The notes under the pieces: model-generated
Databases searched by the model: none
What the model saw: the letters and a program-made list of their open reading frames with translations, nothing else
What the model was told of the DNA's origin: nothing
From: Bacteroidales bacterium
Lineage (GTDB): Bacteria > Bacteroidota > Bacteroidia > Bacteroidales > M50B96
Direction: 5' to 3'
DNA length: 64,000 bases
NCBI GenBank assembly: GCA_021740905.1
Contig: JAIOYV010000029.1
Location: 1-64,000 of the forward strand
Made by a program: the position numbers and the translations under genes
In this document: positions 17,836 through 27,335 of the stretch, in pieces
How positions within the stretch are numbered: position 1 is the first letter of the stretch
Layout: each line of letters begins with the position of its first letter

Positions 17836-19551
17836 TCAACGTGAAATAATAATCTTCGTCCTAACAACAATCCTATCCGAAACCACCTCAATAATATACA
17901 GTCCAGCCTCCAACATCGAAACATCAATAAAACTTTGCACTTCTTTTTTGTGCATCACTTTTTGCCCAAGATAGTTGTAGATGTTTACTTCTGAAATTGA
18001 TGGGCCATCCTTGACCGTGAAATAAATCTCATTCTGTGCTGGGTTAGGGTAGAGGCTGATTTCTTTTTCCGGGTCGAATTCGTGAATCCCAATTTCGGCA
18101 CAGGCACTGTCTACTTCGGCGGGTGTGTTGCAGCCGGGGGCATTGTTGTAAATAGAGACACTTCCATTTGGGCTGGCGAGGTAGTCGCAAATACTTTGGA
18201 CATGGCAGGTTGATAAGGATTGGTTTTCCGAAATGCTAATATTTTCAATAGAAGCCGCCTCAACATTGCCTAATCCAACAAGAGTTTTTAGCGAATCGTT
18301 TCCAATGATATGCAAATCTCCACCAATTTGGCTTATGTTACCTAAACCGGAAATATCCTTCAATTTCTCATTGTTCAATATATAAAGAAACTGTCCAACT
18401 TCTGTAAGATTATTTAATGCATCGAGGTCTCGTAGTTTTGGGTTGTCCTTCATATATAATCCTTCACCTATATAGGAAAGACTGTCCATTCCATCTAAAT
18501 TTAAAAGGGATTGATTTGATCGTATCCATGCAAGTCCATGTATTGAAGTAAGCCCTTTAAAAAATTTAATATTCGTGCAAATTGGGCAAGAAAAATACAA
18601 GTCACCTCCAATAGTATTTAATTTATTAAAGCTGTTTGAAATTGTCATGGCTTGATTTCCACTTATGAATAATTCACCATTAATACGGACAACATTATTG
18701 AATCCTGAAAGGCTCAAGAGTTGATGATTATCCGCCACACCAATACAGCAAGTTACCGTGTCAAGGTTATTGAAACCCAAAATAGCCATTAAGTTGTCGT
18801 TCTCTTGAATATTGATTGCCTTTACCTTTCTCAAATTCGTAAAGCCATCTATGGTTTGCAGCTTGGGGTTTTTATATACAAAAAACTCCCCTTTTAATAG
18901 CCTAAGGGAATTCCAATTAGGGAGAGACAAAAGCTTGGGGTTATCATATATTTCAATGCCCCCCATAATGGTATCGATATTGGTGGGTTGGATGATTTCC
19001 TCCAATTGAGGCTGCTCCTGTATAAAAAAGGTCCCTCCAAGGTACTTTAGGTTTTCAAGAAAATTGATTGAAGAAAGACTGTAATTATAGTAAATTGTAA
19101 TATTACCACCAATTGTGGTCACTTTATTGAGACCGGTACAGTTTATGATCAAATTTTGATACATTAGAGATAAATTGCCCCCAATCGTTTCAAGGTTATC
19201 AAGACCTTCGAGGGAATTCAAAGTGTCGTTATTCTCAATACCGAGATCACCTTCAATAGTTTTTAAGCTGTCCAGACCCGAAAGATTAGTAAACCAATTT
19301 CCATTCGGGAAACAATTAAGTTCAAGGTTTCCTTCAATGTCAGTAATACCAAGTAGCCCAAAGAGATTAGTAATATTTGATCCGTTTACAATCACATCCC
19401 CCTCAATCACCGTACACCCCGGATAATTTAACTGGAAACTGTCGATCTGACCCTGCGTGGTAAATGTAATCCCATTGGGCAGGCAAGATTGGGAAAAGGC
19501 TGACATAAGTAATAAAAAAGCAAAAGAAATTAACAGGGTCAATTTTTTCAT
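17836..19551 (-). CDS. Type IX-secreted leucine-rich repeat protein, shorter paralogue
   Basis: A 571-residue protein: signal peptide (LTLLISFAFLLLMSAFSQ), a conserved start CLPNGITFTTQGQIDSF, then about fifteen repeats of the form LxGLxNLxxIGGxLxIxxN. These resemble receptor-L-domain or leucine-rich solenoids. A Cys-bounded cap follows (CHVQSICDYL to CNTPAEVDSAC), then a Por sorting tail from LYPNPAQNEIYF. The solenoid would give a binding surface outside the cell. Its last 100 codons are almost identical to those of the adjacent 848-residue paralogue. The ligand is unknown. Confidence 0.85.
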   Translation of the reverse strand: MKKLTLLISFAFLLLMSAFSQSCLPNGITFTTQGQIDSFQLNYPGCTVIEGDVIVNGSNITNLFGLLGITDIEGNLELNCFPNGNWFTNLSGLDSLKTIEGDLGIENNDTLNSLEGLDNLETIGGNLSLMYQNLIINCTGLNKVTTIGGNITIYYNYSLSSINFLENLKYLGGTFFIQEQPQLEEIIQPTNIDTIMGGIEIYDNPKLLSLPNWNSLRLLKGEFFVYKNPKLQTIDGFTNLRKVKAINIQENDNLMAILGFNNLDTVTCCIGVADNHQLLSLSGFNNVVRINGELFISGNQAMTISNSFNKLNTIGGDLYFSCPICTNIKFFKGLTSIHGLAWIRSNQSLLNLDGMDSLSYIGEGLYMKDNPKLRDLDALNNLTEVGQFLYILNNEKLKDISGLGNISQIGGDLHIIGNDSLKTLVGLGNVEAASIENISISENQSLSTCHVQSICDYLASPNGSVSIYNNAPGCNTPAEVDSACAEIGIHEFDPEKEISLYPNPAQNEIYFTVKDGPSISEVNIYNYLGQKVMHKKEVQSFIDVSMLEAGLYIIEVVSDRIVVRTKIIISR

Positions 19552-19562
19552 GGTAGTATATT

Positions 19563-22109
19563 TTACATTATCACTATTTTCATTTTGATAATCCCCTTAT
19601 CCGAAACCACCTCAATAATATACAGTCCAGCCTCCAACATCGAAACATCAATAAAACTTTGCACTTCTTTTTTGTGCATCACTTTTTGCCCAAGATAGCT
19701 GTAGATGTTTACTTCAGAGATAGACATGCCCTTGCTGACAGCGAAATAAATCTCCTTTTGGGCCGGGTTTGGGTATAGGATGATTTCTTGTTCCTGGTCG
19801 AATTCGTGAATCCCAATTTCGGCACAGGCACTGTCTACTTCGGCGGGTGTGTTGCAGCCGGGGGCATTATCTTCAATCTTAACAATACCATTGGGGCTGG
19901 TGAGATAATCGCATACACTTTGGACATGGCAGGTGGAGAGTTTATGATTATACCAGATTGTTAGGTCATCAATCGAGGCTTGGTCAATATTTTCGAGGCC
20001 ATGGAGGCTCATTAATGAATCGTTATCATAAATGTAGACATGGCCATTCAAAGAAGTAATATTGCTTAAGCCCGACATATTTAGCAACGATGAATTGAGG
20101 GCAATGGATAGCGATCCTCCAATGGCGGTTAAATTCGAAAGGCTATCAATATTCGAAAGGCTTATATTTTTATGGATAACCAAACTGCTGTCGAGTGCGA
20201 TTAGATTGGCTAGACCATCGAGATTGGTAAGTTGGTCATTGAACATAATCATCAAAGAACCACCGATATTTGATAGATTGTCCAATCCATTTAGTGAAGA
20301 AATAGAATAATTATCCACAATGTTAAAATTGCCCCCAACAGTTGTTAATCCTTCTAATCCAATAAGATCAGTCATGTGATTTTGATAAATACTTACCCAT
20401 TGCGCAACAGAACTGAGATTATGTAATCCATTAAAATTCTGGAGCATCGGATTATCTACAATGTACATGCTTCCTGCGATTGAGGATAATTTATTCAGCC
20501 CATTAAGATTTATCAACTGCGGATTTTCCTTAATCCACAAGTCGCGTTGCAAAGTTGAAATGCTATCGAGGCCCGATAAACTGGTCAATGAATCATTACT
20601 ACTGATAGATAAATCATAAGGAGATGATATTCCAATTAATCCGCTTAGATCTTTTAAGCTTTTATTATTGCTTATGGTAATCGATTTGTCGAACGACGAT
20701 AAATTGCCCAGACCTTGCAAGGAAACTAAAGCTTCATTCGTAAGCAAGGATAAATCACCCCCCAAATAACTTAAACTATCGAGTCCCGATAAATTGGTGA
20801 TTTTTGGATTGAACCTTATCTCCAGGCTGCCTGTTATTGTTTGAAGCTTACTTAAACCACCCAAGCTCAAAAGCTCATAGTTTCCAAAAGGAGAACCTCC
20901 AATCAGTATATTTCCATTGATAGTAGATACCTGATCCAGACCGTTTAGGTTGGTAATATCGGGACCTGAAATAGTAATATTTCCTTCAAGTGTGCTACAA
21001 CTCGAATAATAGCTTGGAAAGCTATCAATATCACTTTGTGATAAAAAATGGTAATTTCCGTGTGGCAAACAGGGCATTGAAGCGCCACAATGGATGGCTA
21101 TTTCCGGTGGGTTATTGCAACCCGGTGCGTTGCTGTAAATATCCACACTGCCATTGGGGGCAAGCAAATAATCGCAAATAGGTTGAATAGCGCAATCGGT
21201 CAATAACAGATTATCGTGTATTTCTACATTCTGAATTGATGCAGGGTCAATGTTTTCCAAACCATCTAAATTGACAAGATTGGTGCCGCTAACAATTAGC
21301 GAACCCTCCACCGTTGATAAATTACTAAGTGCCAGCAAATTTTCTAATTGGATGTTACCGACTACCCGCAAATCACCACCAATATATGCCAGGCTATCAA
21401 GCCCGGTCAAACTGGTTAGGCTATACACTCCGATTTCAAGCATACTACCCACATATCGTAAGTTATTCAGCCCATTCAGGTTGGATATAAAATAAGAACC
21501 TTCTATCGATACGTATTCATTAATTGTGTCAATATGATGTAAGCCGGTCAGCGAACTTAGCGAATAGTTATCAATGATTTGAAGAAAAGTGCCTATATTT
21601 TCAAGGCTGTCCAAACCACTAAAATCTTCAAGGAAATGGTTGTTGTGAATATAAAGGGCGCCACCAATAGCTTTCAAGCTTTCTAATCCATAAAAATTGG
21701 TCATCTGCCATTGAGTACTGATAATAAAATTGTTTCCTACCGTTTCCAGGTTATTCAGTCCATCCATGTTGAGTAACGAATCGCTGCGAATAAAGGAGAG
21801 GCTTCCACCTACCGAATTTAGATTATGAAGCCCGAATAGGTTTTTGAGTTTTATATTGTCTCCACTATTATTGCCAATAGTAAGGTCGCCTTCAACTTTA
21901 GTAAGGGTTCCGAGACCATTCAAATTGAATACATCACTGCTATAAATTGCTAAGTCCCCCTCAATCACCGTACAACCCGGATAGTTGATCTGGAAACTGT
22001 CGATCTGACCCTGCGTGGTAAATGTAATCCCATTGGGCAGGCAGGATTGGGCAACGGTAAAGGCTTGGAGGAAGATGCAAGCAGCGATTAATATAAATAC
22101 ATTTTTCAT
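19563..22109 (-). CDS. Type IX-secreted leucine-rich repeat protein, longer paralogue with two solenoid modules
   Basis: An 848-residue protein transcribed ahead of its 571-residue paralogue with an 11-base gap, so probably co-transcribed. It has a signal peptide, the CLPNGITFTTQGQIDSF start, a first solenoid (about 55-300) closed by a Cys cap (CAIQPICDYL to CNNPPEI), and a second start-like segment (CLPHGNYHFLSQSDIDSF). A second solenoid (about 370-730), another Cys cap and the Por sorting tail follow. The internal duplication of start, repeats and cap shows the gene grew by module duplication. Likely a surface adhesin or binding protein; this is inference. Confidence 0.85.
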   Translation of the reverse strand: MKNVFILIAACIFLQAFTVAQSCLPNGITFTTQGQIDSFQINYPGCTVIEGDLAIYSSDVFNLNGLGTLTKVEGDLTIGNNSGDNIKLKNLFGLHNLNSVGGSLSFIRSDSLLNMDGLNNLETVGNNFIISTQWQMTNFYGLESLKAIGGALYIHNNHFLEDFSGLDSLENIGTFLQIIDNYSLSSLTGLHHIDTINEYVSIEGSYFISNLNGLNNLRYVGSMLEIGVYSLTSLTGLDSLAYIGGDLRVVGNIQLENLLALSNLSTVEGSLIVSGTNLVNLDGLENIDPASIQNVEIHDNLLLTDCAIQPICDYLLAPNGSVDIYSNAPGCNNPPEIAIHCGASMPCLPHGNYHFLSQSDIDSFPSYYSSCSTLEGNITISGPDITNLNGLDQVSTINGNILIGGSPFGNYELLSLGGLSKLQTITGSLEIRFNPKITNLSGLDSLSYLGGDLSLLTNEALVSLQGLGNLSSFDKSITISNNKSLKDLSGLIGISSPYDLSISSNDSLTSLSGLDSISTLQRDLWIKENPQLINLNGLNKLSSIAGSMYIVDNPMLQNFNGLHNLSSVAQWVSIYQNHMTDLIGLEGLTTVGGNFNIVDNYSISSLNGLDNLSNIGGSLMIMFNDQLTNLDGLANLIALDSSLVIHKNISLSNIDSLSNLTAIGGSLSIALNSSLLNMSGLSNITSLNGHVYIYDNDSLMSLHGLENIDQASIDDLTIWYNHKLSTCHVQSVCDYLTSPNGIVKIEDNAPGCNTPAEVDSACAEIGIHEFDQEQEIILYPNPAQKEIYFAVSKGMSISEVNIYSYLGQKVMHKKEVQSFIDVSMLEAGLYIIEVVSDKGIIKMKIVIM

Positions 22110-22290
22110 GGTCGATTATTTTAAGTTCAAACTTCAAACATGGGTTAATATTTTGTGGATATTCCTTTGATGTAATGATGCCATAAAGACGGAGAAATGG
22201 TCGGATAGTTGCCCTGTGTGGAGTAAAGGTCAGAACAAATAAAAGTAAAGATTACTCTGTTAACCTAATTGAGAAGCAAGACCAAGAGGA

Positions 22291-22593
22291 CTACCTCCAC
22301 CAAAAAATCACAATCAGGACACAAATTATGCAGATGATTCCTATAAGTGCTGCAAAAAATATGTAGTCGGCAATTTTTTCATACAACAACCCAACCTTCG
22401 TATTCTCTTTTCGGATTGAAATAAATGAAAAAATGGATGAGAATGCCAATAATAAAGCAATAAGCGATGTGAATTCATCAATCAAATTATTTTCCGATTT
22501 ATTGGTGATGTGCAAAGAAGTGATGATAAACAGGCAAAAGCCCAGCAGGTTTGCCGATGTCCCTAAAATATGCTGAGAAGTTTTTGTTGCCAT
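22291..22593 (-). CDS. Small three-helix membrane protein, unknown function
   Basis: A 100-residue protein with helices at about 10-28 (LGTSANLLGFCLFIITSLHI), 40-60 (FTSLIALLLAFSSIFSFISI) and 75-98 (FFAALIGIICIICVLIVIFW), and short charged loops (RKENTKVGLLYEKIADY). The pattern looks like a conserved small membrane family rather than chance coding, but I cannot name a function. It is on the same strand as the permease gene, in the 47 bases downstream of that gene's end. Confidence 0.6.
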   Translation of the reverse strand: MATKTSQHILGTSANLLGFCLFIITSLHITNKSENNLIDEFTSLIALLLAFSSIFSFISIRKENTKVGLLYEKIADYIFFAALIGIICIICVLIVIFWWR

Positions 22594-22640
22594 ATCTAAA
22601 GTATTTATTTGGACGGATTTATATTGTTATCTATTTAATT

Positions 22641-23408
22641 TTAATTGAAAATATAGGCGAACACCCCAAACAAATGTAGGCTTGCCGCCACAAGGGTAAC
22701 CAGTAAAAGGTAGCGGACGAATTTAGGTCCCCAACTTACCGCAAAACGGGAAGCCACAAAAGCCCCCGACATACTACCAATGGCCAGGATAAAACCCCAC
22801 AGGAAATTCACCTGATCGTTGAAGATAAACACGGCCAGGGCAAACACAGTAAAGCAAAGCACTATCAATACCTTTACGGCATTGGCTTTCACCAGGTCGA
22901 AACCAGCGCCAAGCACCAAACCGGCCAACAGAAAGAAACCCACTCCGGCCTGGATAAACCCACCATACACGCCAATAAAGAAAAAGATAATAAATCGCCA
23001 TGCCCTGTGTAGTTCGCTAACTTGCCCGGCTTTTCCTTTTATCCAGGTGTCTGGTTTGTAGAGAACAATGAAAAACATAAAAACCAACAGGCCTCCAATT
23101 GTGTTCTTCATAATTTCTTCATTGATATCGACAGCCAGGAGGGAACCCACAAGTGCACCCATAATGGCAGGGATAGCCAGCCAGCTATCTTTTTTAAGGT
23201 CGAGGATTTTTTGTTGTTTGAAGCTGGAAACAGCCACCACATTTTGTAGAAGGATCGCAATGCGGTTGGTCCCATTGGCAACATTAGCGGGTAGCCCCAG
23301 AAATATCAGTAAAGGCAGAGTAATGAGCGACCCACTCCCCGCCAGGGTATTTATGAAACCTGCAAAAAATCCGGCAGCAATTAGTCCCGCTATTTGAATC
23401 CAGTCCAT
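22641..23408 (-). CDS. TSUP-family (TauE/SafE) anion permease
   Basis: A 255-residue protein with about eight membrane helices in two halves. The first half carries GFFAGFINTLAGSGSLITLPLLIFLGLP, the typical TSUP opening with glycine-rich turns. The second half repeats the pattern (GVYGGFIQAGVGFFLLAGLVLG). TSUP proteins move sulfite, sulfoacetate, taurine-derived or other small anions across the inner membrane. No sulfur genes are adjacent, so the substrate is open. Confidence 0.88.
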   Translation of the reverse strand: MDWIQIAGLIAAGFFAGFINTLAGSGSLITLPLLIFLGLPANVANGTNRIAILLQNVVAVSSFKQQKILDLKKDSWLAIPAIMGALVGSLLAVDINEEIMKNTIGGLLVFMFFIVLYKPDTWIKGKAGQVSELHRAWRFIIFFFIGVYGGFIQAGVGFFLLAGLVLGAGFDLVKANAVKVLIVLCFTVFALAVFIFNDQVNFLWGFILAIGSMSGAFVASRFAVSWGPKFVRYLLLVTLVAASLHLFGVFAYIFN

Positions 23409-23528
23409 TGTTTGGTCATCTATTAATTGTGTGAAATTGATTCTATCTGGTTCTTTGTGCCCAGTCTTCAGTCATCAGTCTCCAGGATGCAACTTGCCGA
23501 CTGCCTACTGAGGTCTGCCTACTGAAGA

Positions 23529-25721
23529 CTACTTCAAAAGTACCGCCTTTTTTATCCCTTCAATTTTAAGCAATCGTTGAAGCAAATGTCCCAGGTGTTT
23601 TTTGTCTTCAACAAAAACTTTCAGGTAGCCTTCGAATTCCTTACCTTCAGTCTTATTTAAATTAATCGACTGGATCTTTAGTTTTAAGTCCTTTTTAACG
23701 ACACCCGAAATTTCGGCAATTAACCCAAGCCTGTCGGTACCGCTTATTTTGATGTTTGTGTGAAACGATTCGGCGGGCATGTTCCAATCAACATCAACTT
23801 GTCGATAACCAATACTTTCGGACATTTTAAGTGCATTGGGGCAATTCGATTTATGGATTGATATTCCCTGGCCTATGGTCACAAAACCAATTACACTATC
23901 GCCTTGCGTGGGGTTGCAACACTTGGCAAGTTTGTAATCCACCCCCTGAAGGTCTTTGTTTGAAAGCAAGTAGCCATTTTTTTCGGCAGATTTTCCATTT
24001 TCAGGCTTTGGTCCGTGTTGTTCTGCAATTGGCGTGCTTTCTGTTTTTGTACCGTTTAGCAAAATGGCCTTAAGCTGAAGGCTGTCGATTTTTTCGCGGG
24101 CTATCTGGTAGTATAAATCCTGTGATGTTTTAATTTTCAGATGTTTAAGTACTTTGTTTATGCTTTCGTCATCGTAGGTTATTTTCCAGTTTTTGAATTT
24201 GCGTTTTACGATTTCTTTTCCGTCTTCCGCAATTTTAAATTTCTCCTCATCAATGGCCTTTTTAATTTTCGATTTGGCTCGCGAGGTGACCACAAAATTC
24301 AACCAGTCGGGTTTTGGCTTTTGGTTGTTGGAAGTGATGATTTCGATCTGGTCTCCATTTTTAAGTACATACTTCAATGGGACTACCTTGTGGTTTATTT
24401 TCGCGCTCACACATTTAGCCCCCACATCAGTATGTATGTCGAAGGCAAAATCGAGTACTGTTGCCCCGGCCGGCAGTCTTTTCAAATCTCCCTTCGGTGT
24501 AAATACAAAGACTTCATCGGCATAGACATTCATTTTATAGCTGTCGTACATATCGGCAGTATCGACACCAGATTGCTCAAAAACATCGCGGAAATTGGTC
24601 AGCAATTTGTCGAGTTCGGCCTCGCCATTCCCGCCTTTGTACCGCCAGTGCGCAGCCAGGCCTTTCTCGGCTATTTCATCCATGCGCTTGGTGCGGATCT
24701 GAATTTCCACCCATTTCCCTCCCGGGCCCATCACGGTGGTATGCAGCGATTCGTAGCCCGTCGATTTGGGTATTGATATCCAGTCGCGCAAACGTTTTGG
24801 GTTGGGTTGGTAGGTATCGGTCACGATGGAATAAGCCTGCCAGCAATCCGACTTTTCATTTTTAAGTTTTGAATCAAGGATGATACGAATCGCAAATTTG
24901 TCGTAGACCTCGTCGAATTCGACATTTTGCTTTTTCATTTTCCGGTAAATAGAATGAACCCGTTTGGTCCTCCACTTTATTGTGGCTTTTATCTTTTTCT
25001 TTTGAAGGGCGGTTTGCAATGGATTGATCACTTTGCTAATAAATTCATCCCTTTCAATTTGAGTCTCCTGCATCCGCTTATCGATGTTGCGGTAAATGTC
25101 GGGTTGGTTCACACGCATGGCCAGGTCGTCCATTTCACCTTTTATATTGTACAACCCCATACGGTGGGCAAGGGGCGAATACAAGTGGGAAGTTTCGAGG
25201 GCTATCAGCACATGATCAGCGGCAGGATACTGGTCGATTTTACGCATTTTGTACAAACGGATGGCCAGTTGAAGCAACAAAACACGGACATCTTTTGCCA
25301 GGGTCAACAGGAATTTTTTTAGGTTGTCCGACTGCATCGAAGTTTTACTGGCGGCTATGGCTGCAATTGCATTGACACCTTCGATGATGTGTGCCACATG
25401 CTCACCAAATTGTTTTTTTACTTCGACGAGGGTTATAGCACCATCGTCCACTGCCTTGTACAAGAGCGAGCTAAGAATGCTGGTGCGGCCCAAGCCGAAT
25501 TCCTCGATCACAATACGGGCAATTTCGAAGGACTTGAAAATATAGGGGGAACCGTTTTTAAGGCGTTTGGTTTTAAACGCTTCGAGGGCAACATCGAGTG
25601 CCTTCCTGATAAGGGCCATGTCCTGCCTGCTCATAAAAGGCTTGCAAAGGTTCAGAAGGTTTTTGTACTTCAGAATTATCTCTTTCCTTTCAAATTCTAA
25701 TTGCTCCTTATCAATCATCAA
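23529..25721 (-). CDS. relA: RelA/SpoT homologue with an apparently inactive hydrolase domain: (p)ppGpp synthetase
   Basis: A 730-residue protein with the long RSH layout: HD hydrolase-like domain (about 45-190), synthetase (about 230-370), TGS (about 400-460: VFVFTPKGDLKRLPAGATVLDF), helical region with a zinc-finger-like part (KLAKCCNPTQGD), and a C-terminal ACT domain. The hydrolase signature is lost: the expected YIxHP reads YIFKS, HDxxED reads YKAVDD, and the downstream LADR-type aspartate is isoleucine (LAIRLYKMR). The synthetase core RDWISIPKSTGYESLHT and VEIQIRT is intact. It should make (p)ppGpp from GTP/GDP and ATP, but not degrade it. A second bifunctional copy is expected elsewhere in the genome. 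Confidence 0.92.
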   Translation of the reverse strand: MMIDKEQLEFERKEIILKYKNLLNLCKPFMSRQDMALIRKALDVALEAFKTKRLKNGSPYIFKSFEIARIVIEEFGLGRTSILSSLLYKAVDDGAITLVEVKKQFGEHVAHIIEGVNAIAAIAASKTSMQSDNLKKFLLTLAKDVRVLLLQLAIRLYKMRKIDQYPAADHVLIALETSHLYSPLAHRMGLYNIKGEMDDLAMRVNQPDIYRNIDKRMQETQIERDEFISKVINPLQTALQKKKIKATIKWRTKRVHSIYRKMKKQNVEFDEVYDKFAIRIILDSKLKNEKSDCWQAYSIVTDTYQPNPKRLRDWISIPKSTGYESLHTTVMGPGGKWVEIQIRTKRMDEIAEKGLAAHWRYKGGNGEAELDKLLTNFRDVFEQSGVDTADMYDSYKMNVYADEVFVFTPKGDLKRLPAGATVLDFAFDIHTDVGAKCVSAKINHKVVPLKYVLKNGDQIEIITSNNQKPKPDWLNFVVTSRAKSKIKKAIDEEKFKIAEDGKEIVKRKFKNWKITYDDESINKVLKHLKIKTSQDLYYQIAREKIDSLQLKAILLNGTKTESTPIAEQHGPKPENGKSAEKNGYLLSNKDLQGVDYKLAKCCNPTQGDSVIGFVTIGQGISIHKSNCPNALKMSESIGYRQVDVDWNMPAESFHTNIKISGTDRLGLIAEISGVVKKDLKLKIQSINLNKTEGKEFEGYLKVFVEDKKHLGHLLQRLLKIEGIKKAVLLK

Positions 25722-25815
25722 AATAAATTTGTCACTTTAACTAAATATGCGCCGCGAAGGTAATGTTTTGTAGAGAATATTTTGTCGTGGGTTTATTTCG
25801 ATAGGATTTTAACAA

Positions 25816-27252
25816 CTAAAATTCTTCTTCTTTATCATCAAAAAATTGCTTTCCAAAATTGACCAGGTACAATTTTTCAGAGGCACGGGTAATTCCGGTG
25901 TATAGCCATCGCAGGTAATCAATCGAAAGCATATCTTCAGTCACATAGCCCTGGTCCAAGAAAACGTGTTTCCACTGTCCGCCCTGGGCTTTGTGACAGG
26001 TTACGGCATAAGCGAACTTTACCTGTAGGGCGTTGAAATAGGGATCTTCGCGCACTTTTTGGTAGCGTTTGGCTTTGGTGCTTTCATCGGCGTAATCTTC
26101 TAGCACAGCAAAAAACAGTTCCTTGTTTGCCCCGGCAGGCAGCGAGGGGCCATCTATGGTGAGGGTATCCATAAATATTTTTGCTTCGATTTCATCTTCG
26201 TTGTGTTCGTGCAGTTTTAGCCTTACGTTGGCAAAGCGATGGCCGTACCGTTCTTCGTAATTAAAAATGCGGGTTAGTTCGCAACTGTCGCCATTGGCTA
26301 TGAAGTTGAGGTTCTTCTCGTCCTGCTTCAACCAAAAATAATTGTTTTTGACTACCATTAAATAATCGCCAGACGTAAGTTCCTCTTCCCGCCATAGAAT
26401 CTTGTTCCGGATTCCCAGGTTGAAATTGTTGGCCCGTTTGTTCGATCGGCACACAATCATGGTTTCCTCCATGCCCACACTATCGTAGCTTCCCGAAATG
26501 GTATCGATCAGGTCTTCACCCGATAGCCTTACTATGTCGTCGAAATTTTCTAATTCGAAACGGGGAAAAGCAATATTGTTCTCTTCGATCATCCTTCGCA
26601 CAATAAAGGAATTCTTGAGGATGCCTGAATCGAGGGCTTGCCTCACCACTTCGGTGAGAGAACTTTCGGCGGTTTCAAAGCCAAAAGCCTGAAGTTCGGA
26701 CAGATCGAGGGCCGGGCTTAGCACCAGGCCTACGGGTGGGAGCTGGGCTTCGTCGCCAATCAATATAAGTTTGCAATTTTTGCCTTTGAAAACGTAGGTG
26801 TACACATCGTCCAGCAAGCGGCCCGACCCAAAGACACTGGAATCTGCCGAGCTATTCGAAATCATCGAAGCCTCATCGACCATAAAAAAGGTATCGGCAT
26901 GGGGGTTGAAATTGAGGCTGAATTTCCCAAACCCATCTTTCGACGATTGCTGCCTGTAAATTTTGCGGTGGATAGTTGATGCCGGTTGGCCTGTGTAGGC
27001 ACTCATCACTTTGGCTGCCCGTCCGGTTGGGGCCATTAAAACCGAATTCAACTTAAATTCGGCCAGGGTGTCGACAAGGGCTTTTATCATGGTAGTTTTG
27101 CCCGTGCCCGCGAAGCCCTTCAACAGGAATACCTGATATTTATCATGGAACTGAATGAAATTGCCAAGTACCGAAATGGCCTGCTCTTGCGTTGAGGTAG
27201 GATAAAAGCCTAATTTATCTGTTAATACGGACTTGATATGTTTTTTTAGCAT
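25816..27252 (-). CDS. RecD-like AAA ATP-dependent DNA helicase
   Basis: A 478-residue superfamily 1 helicase. Walker A is GFAGTGKTTMIK (about residues 45-56), Walker B is FMVDEASMIS, motif III is LILIGDEAQLPPVG, and the C-terminal UvrD-C2 segment is YAVTCHKAQGGQWKHV. These are the motifs of the RecD/Dda type, which unwind DNA 5' to 3'. It is shorter than RecD of RecBCD and RecD2 and has no RecBC genes beside it, fitting the stand-alone Bacteroidota form. All key motifs are intact. Confidence 0.9.
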   Translation of the reverse strand: MLKKHIKSVLTDKLGFYPTSTQEQAISVLGNFIQFHDKYQVFLLKGFAGTGKTTMIKALVDTLAEFKLNSVLMAPTGRAAKVMSAYTGQPASTIHRKIYRQQSSKDGFGKFSLNFNPHADTFFMVDEASMISNSSADSSVFGSGRLLDDVYTYVFKGKNCKLILIGDEAQLPPVGLVLSPALDLSELQAFGFETAESSLTEVVRQALDSGILKNSFIVRRMIEENNIAFPRFELENFDDIVRLSGEDLIDTISGSYDSVGMEETMIVCRSNKRANNFNLGIRNKILWREEELTSGDYLMVVKNNYFWLKQDEKNLNFIANGDSCELTRIFNYEERYGHRFANVRLKLHEHNEDEIEAKIFMDTLTIDGPSLPAGANKELFFAVLEDYADESTKAKRYQKVREDPYFNALQVKFAYAVTCHKAQGGQWKHVFLDQGYVTEDMLSIDYLRWLYTGITRASEKLYLVNFGKQFFDDKEEEF

Positions 27253-27300
27253 TTATGTCTGATAAATAAGTTTTAAAGAAAGAGAATATAAAAAAAAGTA

Positions 27301-27308
27301 TAATTTTG
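27301..27308 (+). promoter_or_regulatory. Candidate -7 box for the 27336-29464 gene group
   Basis: TAATTTTG fits TAnnTTTG, 27 bases before the ATG at 27336. It lies in the 83-base gap between divergent genes. Confidence 0.4.
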
Positions 27309-27335
27309 CACACAAACTAAATAAACTTTGTTAAA

